Positions 7,901-14,852 of a stretch of 30,402 bases of DNA are shown in pieces; the stretch's first letter is position 1, and each line of letters opens with the position of its first letter. The notes beneath the pieces were generated by a model, which was given only the letters and a program-made list of their open reading frames with translations, searched no databases and was not told where the DNA came from. The position numbers were made by a program, and so were the translations under genes. Origin of the DNA: Oscillospiraceae bacterium (GTDB lineage Bacteria > Bacillota_A > Clostridia > Oscillospirales > CAG-272). The stretch spans positions 1-30,402 of the forward strand of contig SVRU01000026.1 of assembly GCA_015064665.1 (NCBI GenBank), in the 5' to 3' direction.

Positions 7901-7975
7901 TGGTGACCCGTACGGGAATCGAACCCATGTTACAGCCGTGAAAGGGCCGTGTCTTAACCGCTTGACCAACGGGCC
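7901..7975 (-). tRNA. tRNA-Glu (anticodon TTC)
   Basis: 75 nt on the minus strand. The acceptor GGCCCGT pairs with ACGGGTC (one G-U), with the D arm GGTCAAGCGGTTAAGAC, anticodon loop CTTTCAC, T arm around GGTTCGATTCC and an encoded CCA. Sequence and layout match the usual Bacillota tRNA-Glu. It is second in a two-tRNA transcript. Confidence 0.95.
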
Positions 7976-7980
7976 TTTTA

Positions 7981-8057
7981 TGGTAGCGGATGTCGGATTT
8001 GAACCAACGACCTGCCGGGTATGAACCGGACGCTCTAGCCAACTGAGCTAATCCGCC
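7981..8057 (-). tRNA. tRNA with CAT anticodon, probably elongator tRNA-Met
   Basis: 77 nt on the minus strand with encoded CCA. The acceptor GGCGGAT pairs with ATCCGCT (G-U at the first pair). The D arm is TAGCTCAGTTGGCTAGAGC, the anticodon loop TTCATAC and the T loop GGTTCAAATCC. The layout GAGCG-CCGGTTCATACCCGG resembles elongator Met of Bacillota. The first pair being G-U and the lack of the initiator's three G-C pairs argue against tRNA-fMet. A lysidine-modified tRNA-Ile2 cannot be fully excluded. tRNA-Glu follows after 5 nt. Confidence 0.9.
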
Positions 8058-8065
8058 ATTCGTCA

Positions 8066-8084
8066 TTTGAGGTTTCCCTCAAAA
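8066..8084 (-). other. GNRA-capped hairpin in the tRNA leader
   Basis: On the minus strand TTTGAGG-GAAA-CCTCAAA, a 7-bp stem with a GAAA tetraloop, lies between the promoter start near 8090 and the 5' end of tRNA-Met at 8057. It would be removed by RNase P with the leader. Confidence 0.55.
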
Positions 8085-8096
8085 TCTCGCTTGGTT

Positions 8097-8125
8097 ATTA
8101 TATCACAATAAAATTCAAAAGTCAA
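8097..8125 (-). promoter_or_regulatory. Promoter of the tRNA-Met/tRNA-Glu transcript
   Basis: TTGACT (8120-8125), 17-bp spacer, TATAAT (8097-8102) on the minus strand. The predicted start near 8090 leaves a leader of about 33 nt before tRNA-Met. Confidence 0.85.
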
Positions 8126-8204
8126 GTGTTTTTTTCGGTTTTTTGCTTTTATTTTTTATTTTTTTCGTTTCGCCTTGTTTTTAAAACGGTTTTTCTATAT
8201 ATTC

Positions 8205-9614
8205 TCAGAGCTTTTTTGCCCTTTCTTCGTTTTCTTTAGCTATTATAACAAGCGATACCGTATAGGAAAACAGCGGATAAATATTAAATATGAAATTGTC
8301 AACAAGACTGCCTGCAATGAGCGCCGCCATTGAAAGCGCCATAAACGTTTTCTTTAAACTTAATCTTGTGAAAATTTCCTTCAAGGTAAAAAAACGGTAT
8401 AAAAGATAGGAAAAAAGTCCGAAAAGCCCCGACGAGCTGAGAAGCTGAACAAGCGTATTATGCGCCATTTTCGGCACGGGGCCGAATGAATAAAGAACCG
8501 AATCATCAACGTCGAGTCCGAAGAAACCGCACCCGAACAAAGGCGAGGAAAGAAAATTTTTAAAGGCTATTCCCCATAGCTTAAATCTTCCGTTGTCCGA
8601 GAGTCCTCGGTTAAAATAATCGGCAAGTAATTTTTTTATCTCGCCGTAAAACGTTGCAAAAAATACAAGCGCCAAAAGAATGATGAAAAGAGCAAAAAAT
8701 CTGAAGAATTTCTGATACCTTCCGTAAAAGCAATAAATCAGAATACATATAAAGTAAAGCGCCGTGCCGACGAGGAGAGCGTTTCTTGACATCGTAAACA
8801 CAGACGCTATATACACCGCGCATGCTACGCAAAAATACAACACGGGGTGCTTGCCTTTTGCTATTCCGTAAAAAATAAGCGGAATCAGAACGATGAGCGA
8901 GTTGCCGACAAGATTCCATATTCCAAATCCTAGAGCAACCTCAACCTTGTTTATCGAGCCTTCTGCAAATATTTTGTCGTTAGTCATATAAAGTGCAAAC
9001 AGCTCGGCGGTTATAACCAGACCCACAAGAAGCGATAAATAGGAAAAATATCCTGCTATATCATCGGAATTTTCTTTCTCTGAAAATCCGTTATATAATA
9101 AGACGGGAAAAACGCAAAGGAGAGCAGCGTTTAAAATACCGAAAAGAAGACTTGACAAGGTCCATTTGTCATAAAAAGCGCCGTTTAACAAAAGCGCGGC
9201 AAAAAGGAGCGCAAAATACCCTCTGCCCTTTCCAAAAGCCAAAAATGTCCTTTTATAAACTCGGTTACGGTAAATAAACGCGGAAAAGCCTATAATAACG
9301 GCTATGAATATAGCCAAAACCACAAAAAGACGCCACCCCGTGTAAAGATAATCTGACCTGTTTGGATAAAAAGGGGAATTTTTCACCGACAGCTGCATAA
9401 CGAAGGTGAGAAGAGAAATCAAGGTCGGCTTTATTGAATTTGATATACAAAGTCCTATAACGGCAATAATCGTATGAAGCGCGGCGGTATAAATTTCGAT
9501 TCCAAAAATTGCCCCGAAAGCAACGAGCAAGGAAATCACTGCAGGATACAAGTCGCTCATATAAAACGAGCGCAGCTTTTTCGGGGTAAAGAATCTTATA
9601 AACGAATTTGTCAA
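8205..9614 (-). CDS. O-antigen ligase/polymerase-like membrane protein (Wzy_C type)
   Basis: 469 residues with about ten or more hydrophobic segments. Towards the C-terminus is the conserved loop of the Wzy_C/WaaL group: NGRFKLWGIAFKNFLSSPLF, then FGCGFFGL, then HNTLVQLLSSSGLFGL. Such proteins join or transfer polysaccharide units on the outer face of the membrane. The start is TTG at 9614, whose TTGA overlaps the stop of the upstream glycosyltransferase gene; AGGAG lies 11 nt upstream. An internal ATG at residue 19 is an alternative. It is the last gene of a three-gene polysaccharide operon. No clear intrinsic terminator follows it. Whether it acts as polymerase or ligase cannot be decided from sequence. 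Confidence 0.8.
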   Translation of the reverse strand: MTNSFIRFFTPKKLRSFYMSDLYPAVISLLVAFGAIFGIEIYTAALHTIIAVIGLCISNSIKPTLISLLTFVMQLSVKNSPFYPNRSDYLYTGWRLFVVLAIFIAVIIGFSAFIYRNRVYKRTFLAFGKGRGYFALLFAALLLNGAFYDKWTLSSLLFGILNAALLCVFPVLLYNGFSEKENSDDIAGYFSYLSLLVGLVITAELFALYMTNDKIFAEGSINKVEVALGFGIWNLVGNSLIVLIPLIFYGIAKGKHPVLYFCVACAVYIASVFTMSRNALLVGTALYFICILIYCFYGRYQKFFRFFALFIILLALVFFATFYGEIKKLLADYFNRGLSDNGRFKLWGIAFKNFLSSPLFGCGFFGLDVDDSVLYSFGPVPKMAHNTLVQLLSSSGLFGLFSYLLYRFFTLKEIFTRLSLKKTFMALSMAALIAGSLVDNFIFNIYPLFSYTVSLVIIAKENEERAKKL

Positions 9615-10690
9615 GCTTCGATAAGCTCCTTTACGGTATTATAGGTTTTATCAAAAACGGTGTCAAACGAAAAATCTTTATATCTTGAGAAGGCTTCGCC
9701 CTTATCTATCGTTAACTCTCCGCAATATATTAATTTTATAAGGTCAACGAGCTGCCCCACGTTATCTTTTTTAAATAAAAAACCGCTTTTTCCGTGCTCA
9801 ATTATATCCTTATGTCCCTTTACAGACGAGGCAATCACGGTTTTTTTACAGCCGAGAGCTTCTATTATATTAAAGGGCATTCCCTCTTTTTTGCTTGCGG
9901 AAAGATATATATCGCATGCTCTGATAAGGTCACACGGGTTGTTCTGTTTTCCCATAAACAAGACCGAGTCCGACAAATTAAGCTCACGCACGTAAAGCTC
10001 AAGCCGCCGCCTTTCTTTGCCGTCACCGACAAGCCACAGCACAGCGTTTGGAATATGTGCTTTTATCCCCGGCATAGCCGATATAAGCATCTTTTGATTT
10101 TTCAGCTCGGAAAGCTCGCCGACAAAGCACAAAACGTATTTACCGATACCTTGCTTTAAATCAAAGACGGACTCTGCCAAAATTTGTGGCTTATCGCTTA
10201 TTTTTGCCCCCATTCCGCGAGTCATTCTGACCTCACCTAAACAAAGTCTGTATCTTTTCGCAATAAAATAATCATCAGAGTTCATTACTATGATATGATC
10301 GGTTTTAGAACTTAAAAGCTTCTCGCAAAAGAGGAATATTTTTTCCTTTAGCCCCACGGGCTCGGGTTCAAACATATACCCGTGTACGAAATTTATTACC
10401 TTTGTTGTTTTTTTGCGCGGCAGCGCAAGTCTTATAATAAAAGCCGCTAAGGTGGTATTAAGTATTACGGTGTCAAATCCTTCGCGTATCATGATTTTTC
10501 TGACCTTTAAGACGAGAAAAAGATTTTTTATGGAAAACATTTTTTTGACGAACGGAACCTCAATATCGACGCCGTCACCCTTCGCCATTGTAACCACCTC
10601 GTGTCCCTCCTTGCGAAGCCTTTCGATATACGGCAAATGAAAATTTTTGATATGCTCTGCCGTGCCGGCTGCGTATAGCACTTTGCTCAT
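9611..10690 (-). CDS. GT4-family glycosyltransferase
   Basis: 359-residue GT-B-fold sugar transferase, cytoplasmic. The N-terminal half holds the acceptor domain (KVLYAAGTAEHIKNFHLPY) and the C-terminal half the nucleotide-sugar domain with FVGELSELKNQK and the EX7E motif at E269 and E277 (KEGMPFNIIEALGCKK). It would add a sugar from a nucleotide donor to the lipid-linked intermediate started by the upstream gene product. The start ATG overlaps the stop of that gene by ATGA and its own stop overlaps the next start, so translation of the three genes is coupled. The donor sugar is not predictable. Confidence 0.92.
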   Translation of the reverse strand: MSKVLYAAGTAEHIKNFHLPYIERLRKEGHEVVTMAKGDGVDIEVPFVKKMFSIKNLFLVLKVRKIMIREGFDTVILNTTLAAFIIRLALPRKKTTKVINFVHGYMFEPEPVGLKEKIFLFCEKLLSSKTDHIIVMNSDDYFIAKRYRLCLGEVRMTRGMGAKISDKPQILAESVFDLKQGIGKYVLCFVGELSELKNQKMLISAMPGIKAHIPNAVLWLVGDGKERRRLELYVRELNLSDSVLFMGKQNNPCDLIRACDIYLSASKKEGMPFNIIEALGCKKTVIASSVKGHKDIIEHGKSGFLFKKDNVGQLVDLIKLIYCGELTIDKGEAFSRYKDFSFDTVFDKTYNTVKELIEA

Positions 10691-12120
10691 TCTTTTTCAC
10701 CTCTCCGAGCGTGTTTTCGCGCGGTGTATTTTTCATTTTTATTAAAAGCCTTGAAGGGCGTTTTTAAAAGTATAACAATATCAAGCCAAACCGACCAATT
10801 CTCTATATACTCAATATCCTCACGTATTCTTTCTTCAATCGAGGTATCTCCGCGCAACCCCTTTATCTGCGCAAGACCTGTAATGCCCGGCTTTACGTAA
10901 TGCTTCAGCATATAAAGCGGCACGGTATTTTTGAATTGCTCAACGAACATGGGAATTTCTGGGCGAGGCCCTACGAGCGACATACTGCCGCGTAAAACGT
11001 TAAAAAACTGAGGAAGCTCGTCAATTGCGTATCTTCTGATAAAGGTGCCGAATTTCGTTTTTCTCGGATCGTCGCCCGTTGTCCACGCGCTATTTGAAGC
11101 AGAGTTTACGCGCATTGAACGAAATTTATATATATAGAATTTTTTCCCAAGCTTTCCAACCCTCTCTTGCTTGAAAATTACAGGTCCGAGTGAGGAAAAA
11201 TATACTCCCACTACCGCGAAAGCCATTATCGGCAAAGTTAAAATTATCAAAATGAAGGAGCCGATTAAATCCATCGCTCTTTTAATAATGGCGTTTGCCG
11301 TATTATCAAGAGGCGTGCTGTGAATATTAATCAAGGGCATTGAGCCTATTTTTTCAATCTGAGCGGAATTTTTGAAAAATTCGTATATTATCGGCAGAAA
11401 ATATACCTTGATACAACGGTCGTCGCAGACGTTTACAAGCGGAATAAGACGTCTTTTATCGTATACGTCGGGCGCAAAAACCACCTCGGTGGGACGGTAT
11501 TTATCAAGCACCGCCTCAAAATCAGCGGCATTGCCGAGCCTTTTTACTCCTATCGCGCCGACGTCAGTTTTGTCGCTTACGAGCCCCAAAATCAAGCTCC
11601 CACGCTGAGTGCCGCTCTCTTTGATATAATCGGATATAGCAAAGACGTTGTCACCCATAATTACAACCCTTCTCAAGTGGCGGTTTGCTGAGTGAAAAAT
11701 AACGATAAGCCATTTTATAATAAGCCTTTTCAGCGTCAGAAACAACGTAGATATAACAGCCGAAAAAATAATTATACGAAACGTATCCTGCCGCCATGCG
11801 CCTCTTACGGTTAGAGCCGCAACCAAGCTTATAAGCCCCACCGATACCAAATTTGCCTTCAAGAGAGCGCGAAAGCTTTTATAATTCCGAACGTATCTGT
11901 TCGGGCGGTATATATCCATAGCGTGATAAACGAATGAAATTATAAGAAGGTTATTAAAGATAAACAGAACAGCGTAAGGATGAAGTATATTTACTCTATC
12001 TCTGCCCGTAGGGCTTAGTATGATGGCAACTAGATAGCCTGTTAATATAGCCGCAAGATTTATAAACATATCAATATAGCCCTCAAGAGCCGAAAACACA
12101 CTGCGATTTTCTTTATGCAT
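10687..12120 (-). CDS. Undecaprenyl-phosphate sugar-phosphate transferase (initiating enzyme)
   Basis: 477-residue polyprenyl glycosylphosphotransferase of the WbaP/EpsE group, which starts an envelope polysaccharide by moving a sugar-1-phosphate from a nucleotide sugar to undecaprenyl phosphate. The N-terminal half has four or five membrane segments, then a Rossmann-like CoA-binding-type domain (VVIMGDNVFAISDYIKES). The catalytic half starts near residue 275 (KRAMDLIGSFILIILTLPIM) and contains FKQERVGKLGKKFYIYKFRS, YAIDELPQFFNVLRGSMS, LVGPRPE and KPGITGLAQI. AGAGG lies 5 nt before the ATG. It heads the operon; a TTGACA at 12155-12160 lies upstream but no convincing -10 box follows at normal spacing. 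Confidence 0.93.
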   Translation of the reverse strand: MHKENRSVFSALEGYIDMFINLAAILTGYLVAIILSPTGRDRVNILHPYAVLFIFNNLLIISFVYHAMDIYRPNRYVRNYKSFRALLKANLVSVGLISLVAALTVRGAWRQDTFRIIIFSAVISTLFLTLKRLIIKWLIVIFHSANRHLRRVVIMGDNVFAISDYIKESGTQRGSLILGLVSDKTDVGAIGVKRLGNAADFEAVLDKYRPTEVVFAPDVYDKRRLIPLVNVCDDRCIKVYFLPIIYEFFKNSAQIEKIGSMPLINIHSTPLDNTANAIIKRAMDLIGSFILIILTLPIMAFAVVGVYFSSLGPVIFKQERVGKLGKKFYIYKFRSMRVNSASNSAWTTGDDPRKTKFGTFIRRYAIDELPQFFNVLRGSMSLVGPRPEIPMFVEQFKNTVPLYMLKHYVKPGITGLAQIKGLRGDTSIEERIREDIEYIENWSVWLDIVILLKTPFKAFNKNEKYTARKHARRGEKE

Positions 12121-12180
12121 TATAACCTCTTAAATTCAGGATATAGTTATTTTTTGTCAAGCTTGGCTATTTATACACAC

Positions 12181-12209
12181 TTGACAACCGATTCAATTAA
12201 TGATAAAAT
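12181..12209 (+). promoter_or_regulatory. Promoter of the RNase III gene
   Basis: Perfect TTGACA (12181-12186), 17-bp spacer and TAAAAT (12204-12209). Start expected near 12216, leader about 23 nt. Confidence 0.85.
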
Positions 12210-12238
12210 AAATAAAAATAAAAAAACAAGGAAAACAC

Positions 12239-13393
12239 ATGGTTTTTTCAAAAAATATATCGGTTATAGAAAAGAAAATCGGATACACCTTTAAGGACAA
12301 GGCGCTTTTGCGCCAGGCGTTTACAAGAACGAGCTATACCAACGAGCATAAGGATGCGAAAACCGGGCTCAGATACCAGTCGAACGAGGTTCTTGAATTT
12401 TTCGGTGACAGCATTCTCTCTGCGGCAATAGTGACCCTTTTGATGAAGGATTTATCCGAGAGATATAAATTCGGAATATCCACGACTCTTAACGAGGGGG
12501 ATTTTTCAAATATAAAATCAAAGCTTTCGGACAAGAAAAACCTTTCGCTTGCAACCGAAAAACTCGGCCTTCAGAAATTTCTTTTAATGGGTGATGGTGA
12601 CGCGAAGCTGGGTATAGAAAACGAGCCGTCGGTTATGGAGGACCTGTTTGAATCAATAATCGGCGCTATTTACATTGACAGCGGCAACGACATTAAAGCA
12701 GTTATCTCCTCTCTTGCGCTTATGCTTGACGTAGAGAATTATCTCGTAAGCAAAGCACCGCCGATACAGAGCTTTAAAAACGCGCTTCAGGAGTGGTGCG
12801 CCGACAAAAACCACCGACTTACGCCCCCCGTCTACAAAACGGTATCCGAAAGCGGTCCCGACCATAAAAAAATTTACGAGCGCGCCTGCTATATCGGAGA
12901 TAAGCTATACGGAATCGGAAAAGGCAAAAACCAGAAGCTTGCAGACGCCGCGGCAGCCGAAGCGGCTCTCTCGGCACTTATGGAAGAAGCAAAAAAGAAA
13001 AAAGTCCTCCAAAATGAAGCGAAGCTTCAGAATACGCTTGGAAAGCTTAAGGAATACGCACAGAAATCAAAAAAAGCTTCTCCCGAATTCCGCGACCTAG
13101 GCGAAACGGATAACTCAACAGCAAATCTTCGCGAATACGAGATAGAATGCCGCTTTGACGGAATTAAAGCAACGGGTATTGCCTCTGACAAGCGCACGGC
13201 AAAGGCTCTGGCCGCCGAGAGAATACTGAAAATGATTGAAGCCAACGCAAAATGTGAAGCAAAAATCAAAAAAGCGCGCCCCGTGTCAAATAATAAGCCA
13301 AAATCAAAGGCGCCCTCGCCCCAAAAAACCAAGACGGTTACACCGAAAAAACAAACCAAACGTATAGCAAAAAGAAAGCCCGAAACAAAATGA
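12239..13393 (+). CDS. rnc: Ribonuclease III with two dsRNA-binding domains
   Basis: 384-residue endonuclease for double-stranded RNA (rRNA processing, mRNA decay). The catalytic domain spans residues 1-165, with the signature NEVLEFFGDS holding E50, E53 and D57, and EDLFESIIGAIYID holding D135 and E138; these match the metal-binding residues of known RNase III. A dsRBD follows at about 177-248 (SFKNALQEW ... KLADAAAAEAALSAL). Unlike the usual enzyme of about 230 residues, a second dsRBD-like unit is seen at about 265-333 (LGKLKEYAQ ... YEIECRFDG ... TAKALAAERILKMI). A Lys/Pro-rich basic tail of about 45 residues ends the protein. The residue pattern of both dsRBDs, including the C-terminal Ala-rich helix, is present. 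AAGGA lies 7 nt before the ATG. It is a single-gene unit, closed by a terminator that contains its stop codon. The catalytic assignment is firm; the second dsRBD is strong inference. Confidence 0.93.
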   Translation: MVFSKNISVIEKKIGYTFKDKALLRQAFTRTSYTNEHKDAKTGLRYQSNEVLEFFGDSILSAAIVTLLMKDLSERYKFGISTTLNEGDFSNIKSKLSDKKNLSLATEKLGLQKFLLMGDGDAKLGIENEPSVMEDLFESIIGAIYIDSGNDIKAVISSLALMLDVENYLVSKAPPIQSFKNALQEWCADKNHRLTPPVYKTVSESGPDHKKIYERACYIGDKLYGIGKGKNQKLADAAAAEAALSALMEEAKKKKVLQNEAKLQNTLGKLKEYAQKSKKASPEFRDLGETDNSTANLREYEIECRFDGIKATGIASDKRTAKALAAERILKMIEANAKCEAKIKKARPVSNNKPKSKAPSPQKTKTVTPKKQTKRIAKRKPETK

Positions 13394-13410
13394 TTCGGGC
13401 TTTCTTTTTA
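13375..13410. terminator. Bidirectional terminator between rnc and hpf
   Basis: AAAGCCCGAA (13375-13384) pairs with TTCGGGCTTT (13394-13403) around a 9-nt loop. A T-rich run follows on the plus strand (TTTCTTTTTA) and on the minus strand (CTTTCTTTTTGC), so it can end both convergent transcripts. The rnc stop codon TGA lies in the loop. Confidence 0.9.
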
Positions 13411-13423
13411 TATCAACCGACAA

Positions 13424-13951
13424 TTATTTTACGGGAACGAGCAGACCGTAGTCCCCGTCCTTTCTTTTATACACAACGCATATATCCTGCGTTTCGGCAT
13501 CTGTAAATGCAAAGAACTCGTGACCGAGAAGATTCATCTGTAAAATCGCCTCTTCGGGAGCCATGGGCTTGAACGGAAAGCTTTTCACTCTAATGTTAAA
13601 TTCCGCCTCCTCTTCATACTCGTCGTCATCGTCGACGTCGAAGGTCGTGAAGGCTCCGCGCTTAACCGTTTTTTCAAGTCTTGTCTTATTCTTTCTTATC
13701 TGTCGTTCAAGTCCTTCCGTCGCTCTGTCAAGCGCAGTTATAAAGGTTTCGCTCTCTTCTTCCGAACGGAAGGTCGTTCCACCGTAATTTACGGTAATTT
13801 CGATAATCTTGTCTCCTTTGCGAACCTTGCAGGTTACGAACGCTTCGGTATCCTCGCCAAAGAATTTGTCAAATTTGCGAAGCTTCTTTTCCACTGCTTC
13901 CTTAAGGCTTTCGCGTACTGTCATCTGTTTTCCGTAAATCGTGATTTTCAT
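13424..13951 (-). CDS. hpf: Long-form ribosome hibernation promoting factor
   Basis: 175-residue protein that binds the 30S subunit in stationary phase and pairs ribosomes into inactive 100S dimers. Residues 1-100 are the S30AE domain (MKITIYGKQMTVRESLKEAVEKKLRKFDKFF...). An acidic linker follows (FDVDDDDEYEEEAEF), then the C-terminal dimerisation domain (FKPMAPEEAILQMNLLGHEFFAFTD) typical of the long form in Gram-positive bacteria. AAGGA lies 9 nt before the ATG. It is a single-gene unit with its own promoter at 14008-14036 and the shared terminator at 13375-13410. Confidence 0.95.
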   Translation of the reverse strand: MKITIYGKQMTVRESLKEAVEKKLRKFDKFFGEDTEAFVTCKVRKGDKIIEITVNYGGTTFRSEEESETFITALDRATEGLERQIRKNKTRLEKTVKRGAFTTFDVDDDDEYEEEAEFNIRVKSFPFKPMAPEEAILQMNLLGHEFFAFTDAETQDICVVYKRKDGDYGLLVPVK

Positions 13952-14007
13952 AGGGTTCTTTCCTTTCCTCTGTTTGAAGCCGGCAACTGTCTGCTGACCT
14001 CATATGT

Positions 14008-14036
14008 ATTATAGCATATATTTTGTGAAAAGTAAA
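14008..14036 (-). promoter_or_regulatory. Promoter of hpf
   Basis: TTTACT (14031-14036), 17-bp spacer, TATAAT (14008-14013) on the minus strand. Start near 14001, leader about 50 nt. Confidence 0.8.
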
Positions 14037-14114
14037 CAGTTTTTTCTAAATTTAGTTATTTTTTTCGGTAAATATGTCCACACTGTAAAATTTACGCCAA
14101 TCCTTGTTTTTTTA

Positions 14115-14143
14115 TTGACATTGCCTTGAAAATGTGATAAAAT
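14115..14143 (+). promoter_or_regulatory. Promoter of the NUDIX gene
   Basis: Perfect TTGACA (14115-14120), 17-bp spacer and TAAAAT (14138-14143). Start expected near 14150, about 82 nt before the ATG at 14232. Confidence 0.85.
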
Positions 14144-14156
14144 AGATATTGTGGTG

Positions 14157-14180
14157 CGACCGTTTTTGCGGTCGTTTTTT
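14157..14180 (+). terminator. Terminator-like hairpin in the leader of the NUDIX gene
   Basis: CGACCG (14157-14162), loop TTTTTG, CGGTCG (14169-14174), then six T residues. It begins within about 10 nt of the predicted transcription start and lies before the gene, so it could cut most transcripts short. No leader peptide or known riboswitch was recognised. Confidence 0.65.
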
Positions 14181-14231
14181 ATAACTTTTTTGCTTCTCAT
14201 AGCGGCGAAGCAAACCAATAGAGGTACGAAC

Positions 14232-14789
14232 ATGTCAAATCTTGAAGAGAAAAGAATTTCACGCAAGGAAATATATAAAGGACACATAATAGACGTTGTG
14301 CTTGACACGGTGACCCTGCCCAACGGGAAATGCGCTCCGCGCGAGGTGTGTATGCACGTCGGGGCGGTTTGCGTGATTCCGCTCCTTGATGACGGGCGCG
14401 TTTTGATGGAGCGGCAGTTCAGATATCCGCACGGCAGAGTATTTCTTGAAATACCTGCGGGAAAGCTGAATTCAAAGGATGAGGACTCACTTCTTGCGGC
14501 GCAGAGAGAGCTTCGCGAAGAAACGGGCGCCGTAGCAAAGAAATACACCGACCTTGGCGACCTTATTCCCTCACCCGCAGTGCTTGACGAGAAAATCAGA
14601 ATGTATCTTGCCGAGGATATTTCGTTTACCGACAGAGAGCTTGACGATGATGAATTTCTTGACGTTGAAAAAATACCGCTCGCAGAGCTTTACGAAATGG
14701 TGATGCGCGGTGAGATTGCCGATGCTAAAACCCAGGTGGCAATCCTCAAGGTTTGGGATATGAGGGGCAAAAATTACGTCCTTGATTGA
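14232..14789 (+). CDS. NUDIX hydrolase, ADP-ribose pyrophosphatase-like
   Basis: 185-residue protein of the NudF/YqkG type, which splits ADP-ribose or similar nucleoside-diphosphate sugars into two monophosphates. The NUDIX box lies at about 77-99: G77, E84, R92-E93 and E96-E97 (RELREETG). One extra residue lies between the first Gly and the Glu compared with the usual GX5E. The preceding strand RQFRYPHGRVFLEIPAGKL is typical of this subgroup. The ATG at 14232 has AGAGG 7 nt upstream. The longer frame from 14151 would run through the leader hairpin and is rejected. Its stop overlaps the -35 box of the next gene's promoter. Confidence 0.88.
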   Translation: MSNLEEKRISRKEIYKGHIIDVVLDTVTLPNGKCAPREVCMHVGAVCVIPLLDDGRVLMERQFRYPHGRVFLEIPAGKLNSKDEDSLLAAQRELREETGAVAKKYTDLGDLIPSPAVLDEKIRMYLAEDISFTDRELDDDEFLDVEKIPLAELYEMVMRGEIADAKTQVAILKVWDMRGKNYVLD

Positions 14790-14815
14790 CAAAAACACAG
14801 TCTTTGTGATATTAT
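14786..14815 (+). promoter_or_regulatory. Promoter of the CvpA-family gene
   Basis: TTGACA (14786-14791) overlapping the NUDIX stop codon, 18-bp spacer, TATTAT (14810-14815). Start near 14822. Confidence 0.6.
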
Positions 14816-14852
14816 TGAATAGAAGACAAGCCTTACTAAAGGAGCATATTAA

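Noticed and set aside
7528..8066. Short open frames of 78-118 residues around the tRNA genes on both strands
   Set aside because: They run through tRNA-Glu, tRNA-Met, the terminator and the inverted tRNA fragment, have no ribosome binding site and include translated low-complexity runs.
12155..12160. Promoter for the polysaccharide operon from a perfect TTGACA on the minus strand
   Set aside because: At 16-18 bp spacing the -10 positions read TGAATT or GAATTT. The nearest TATAAT is about 31 bp away and overlaps the start codon, so no promoter is called.
14009..14548. 179-residue minus-strand open frame
   Set aside because: It overlaps the NUDIX gene antisense and the promoter and leader region; its translation is Ser/Arg/Phe-rich without motifs.
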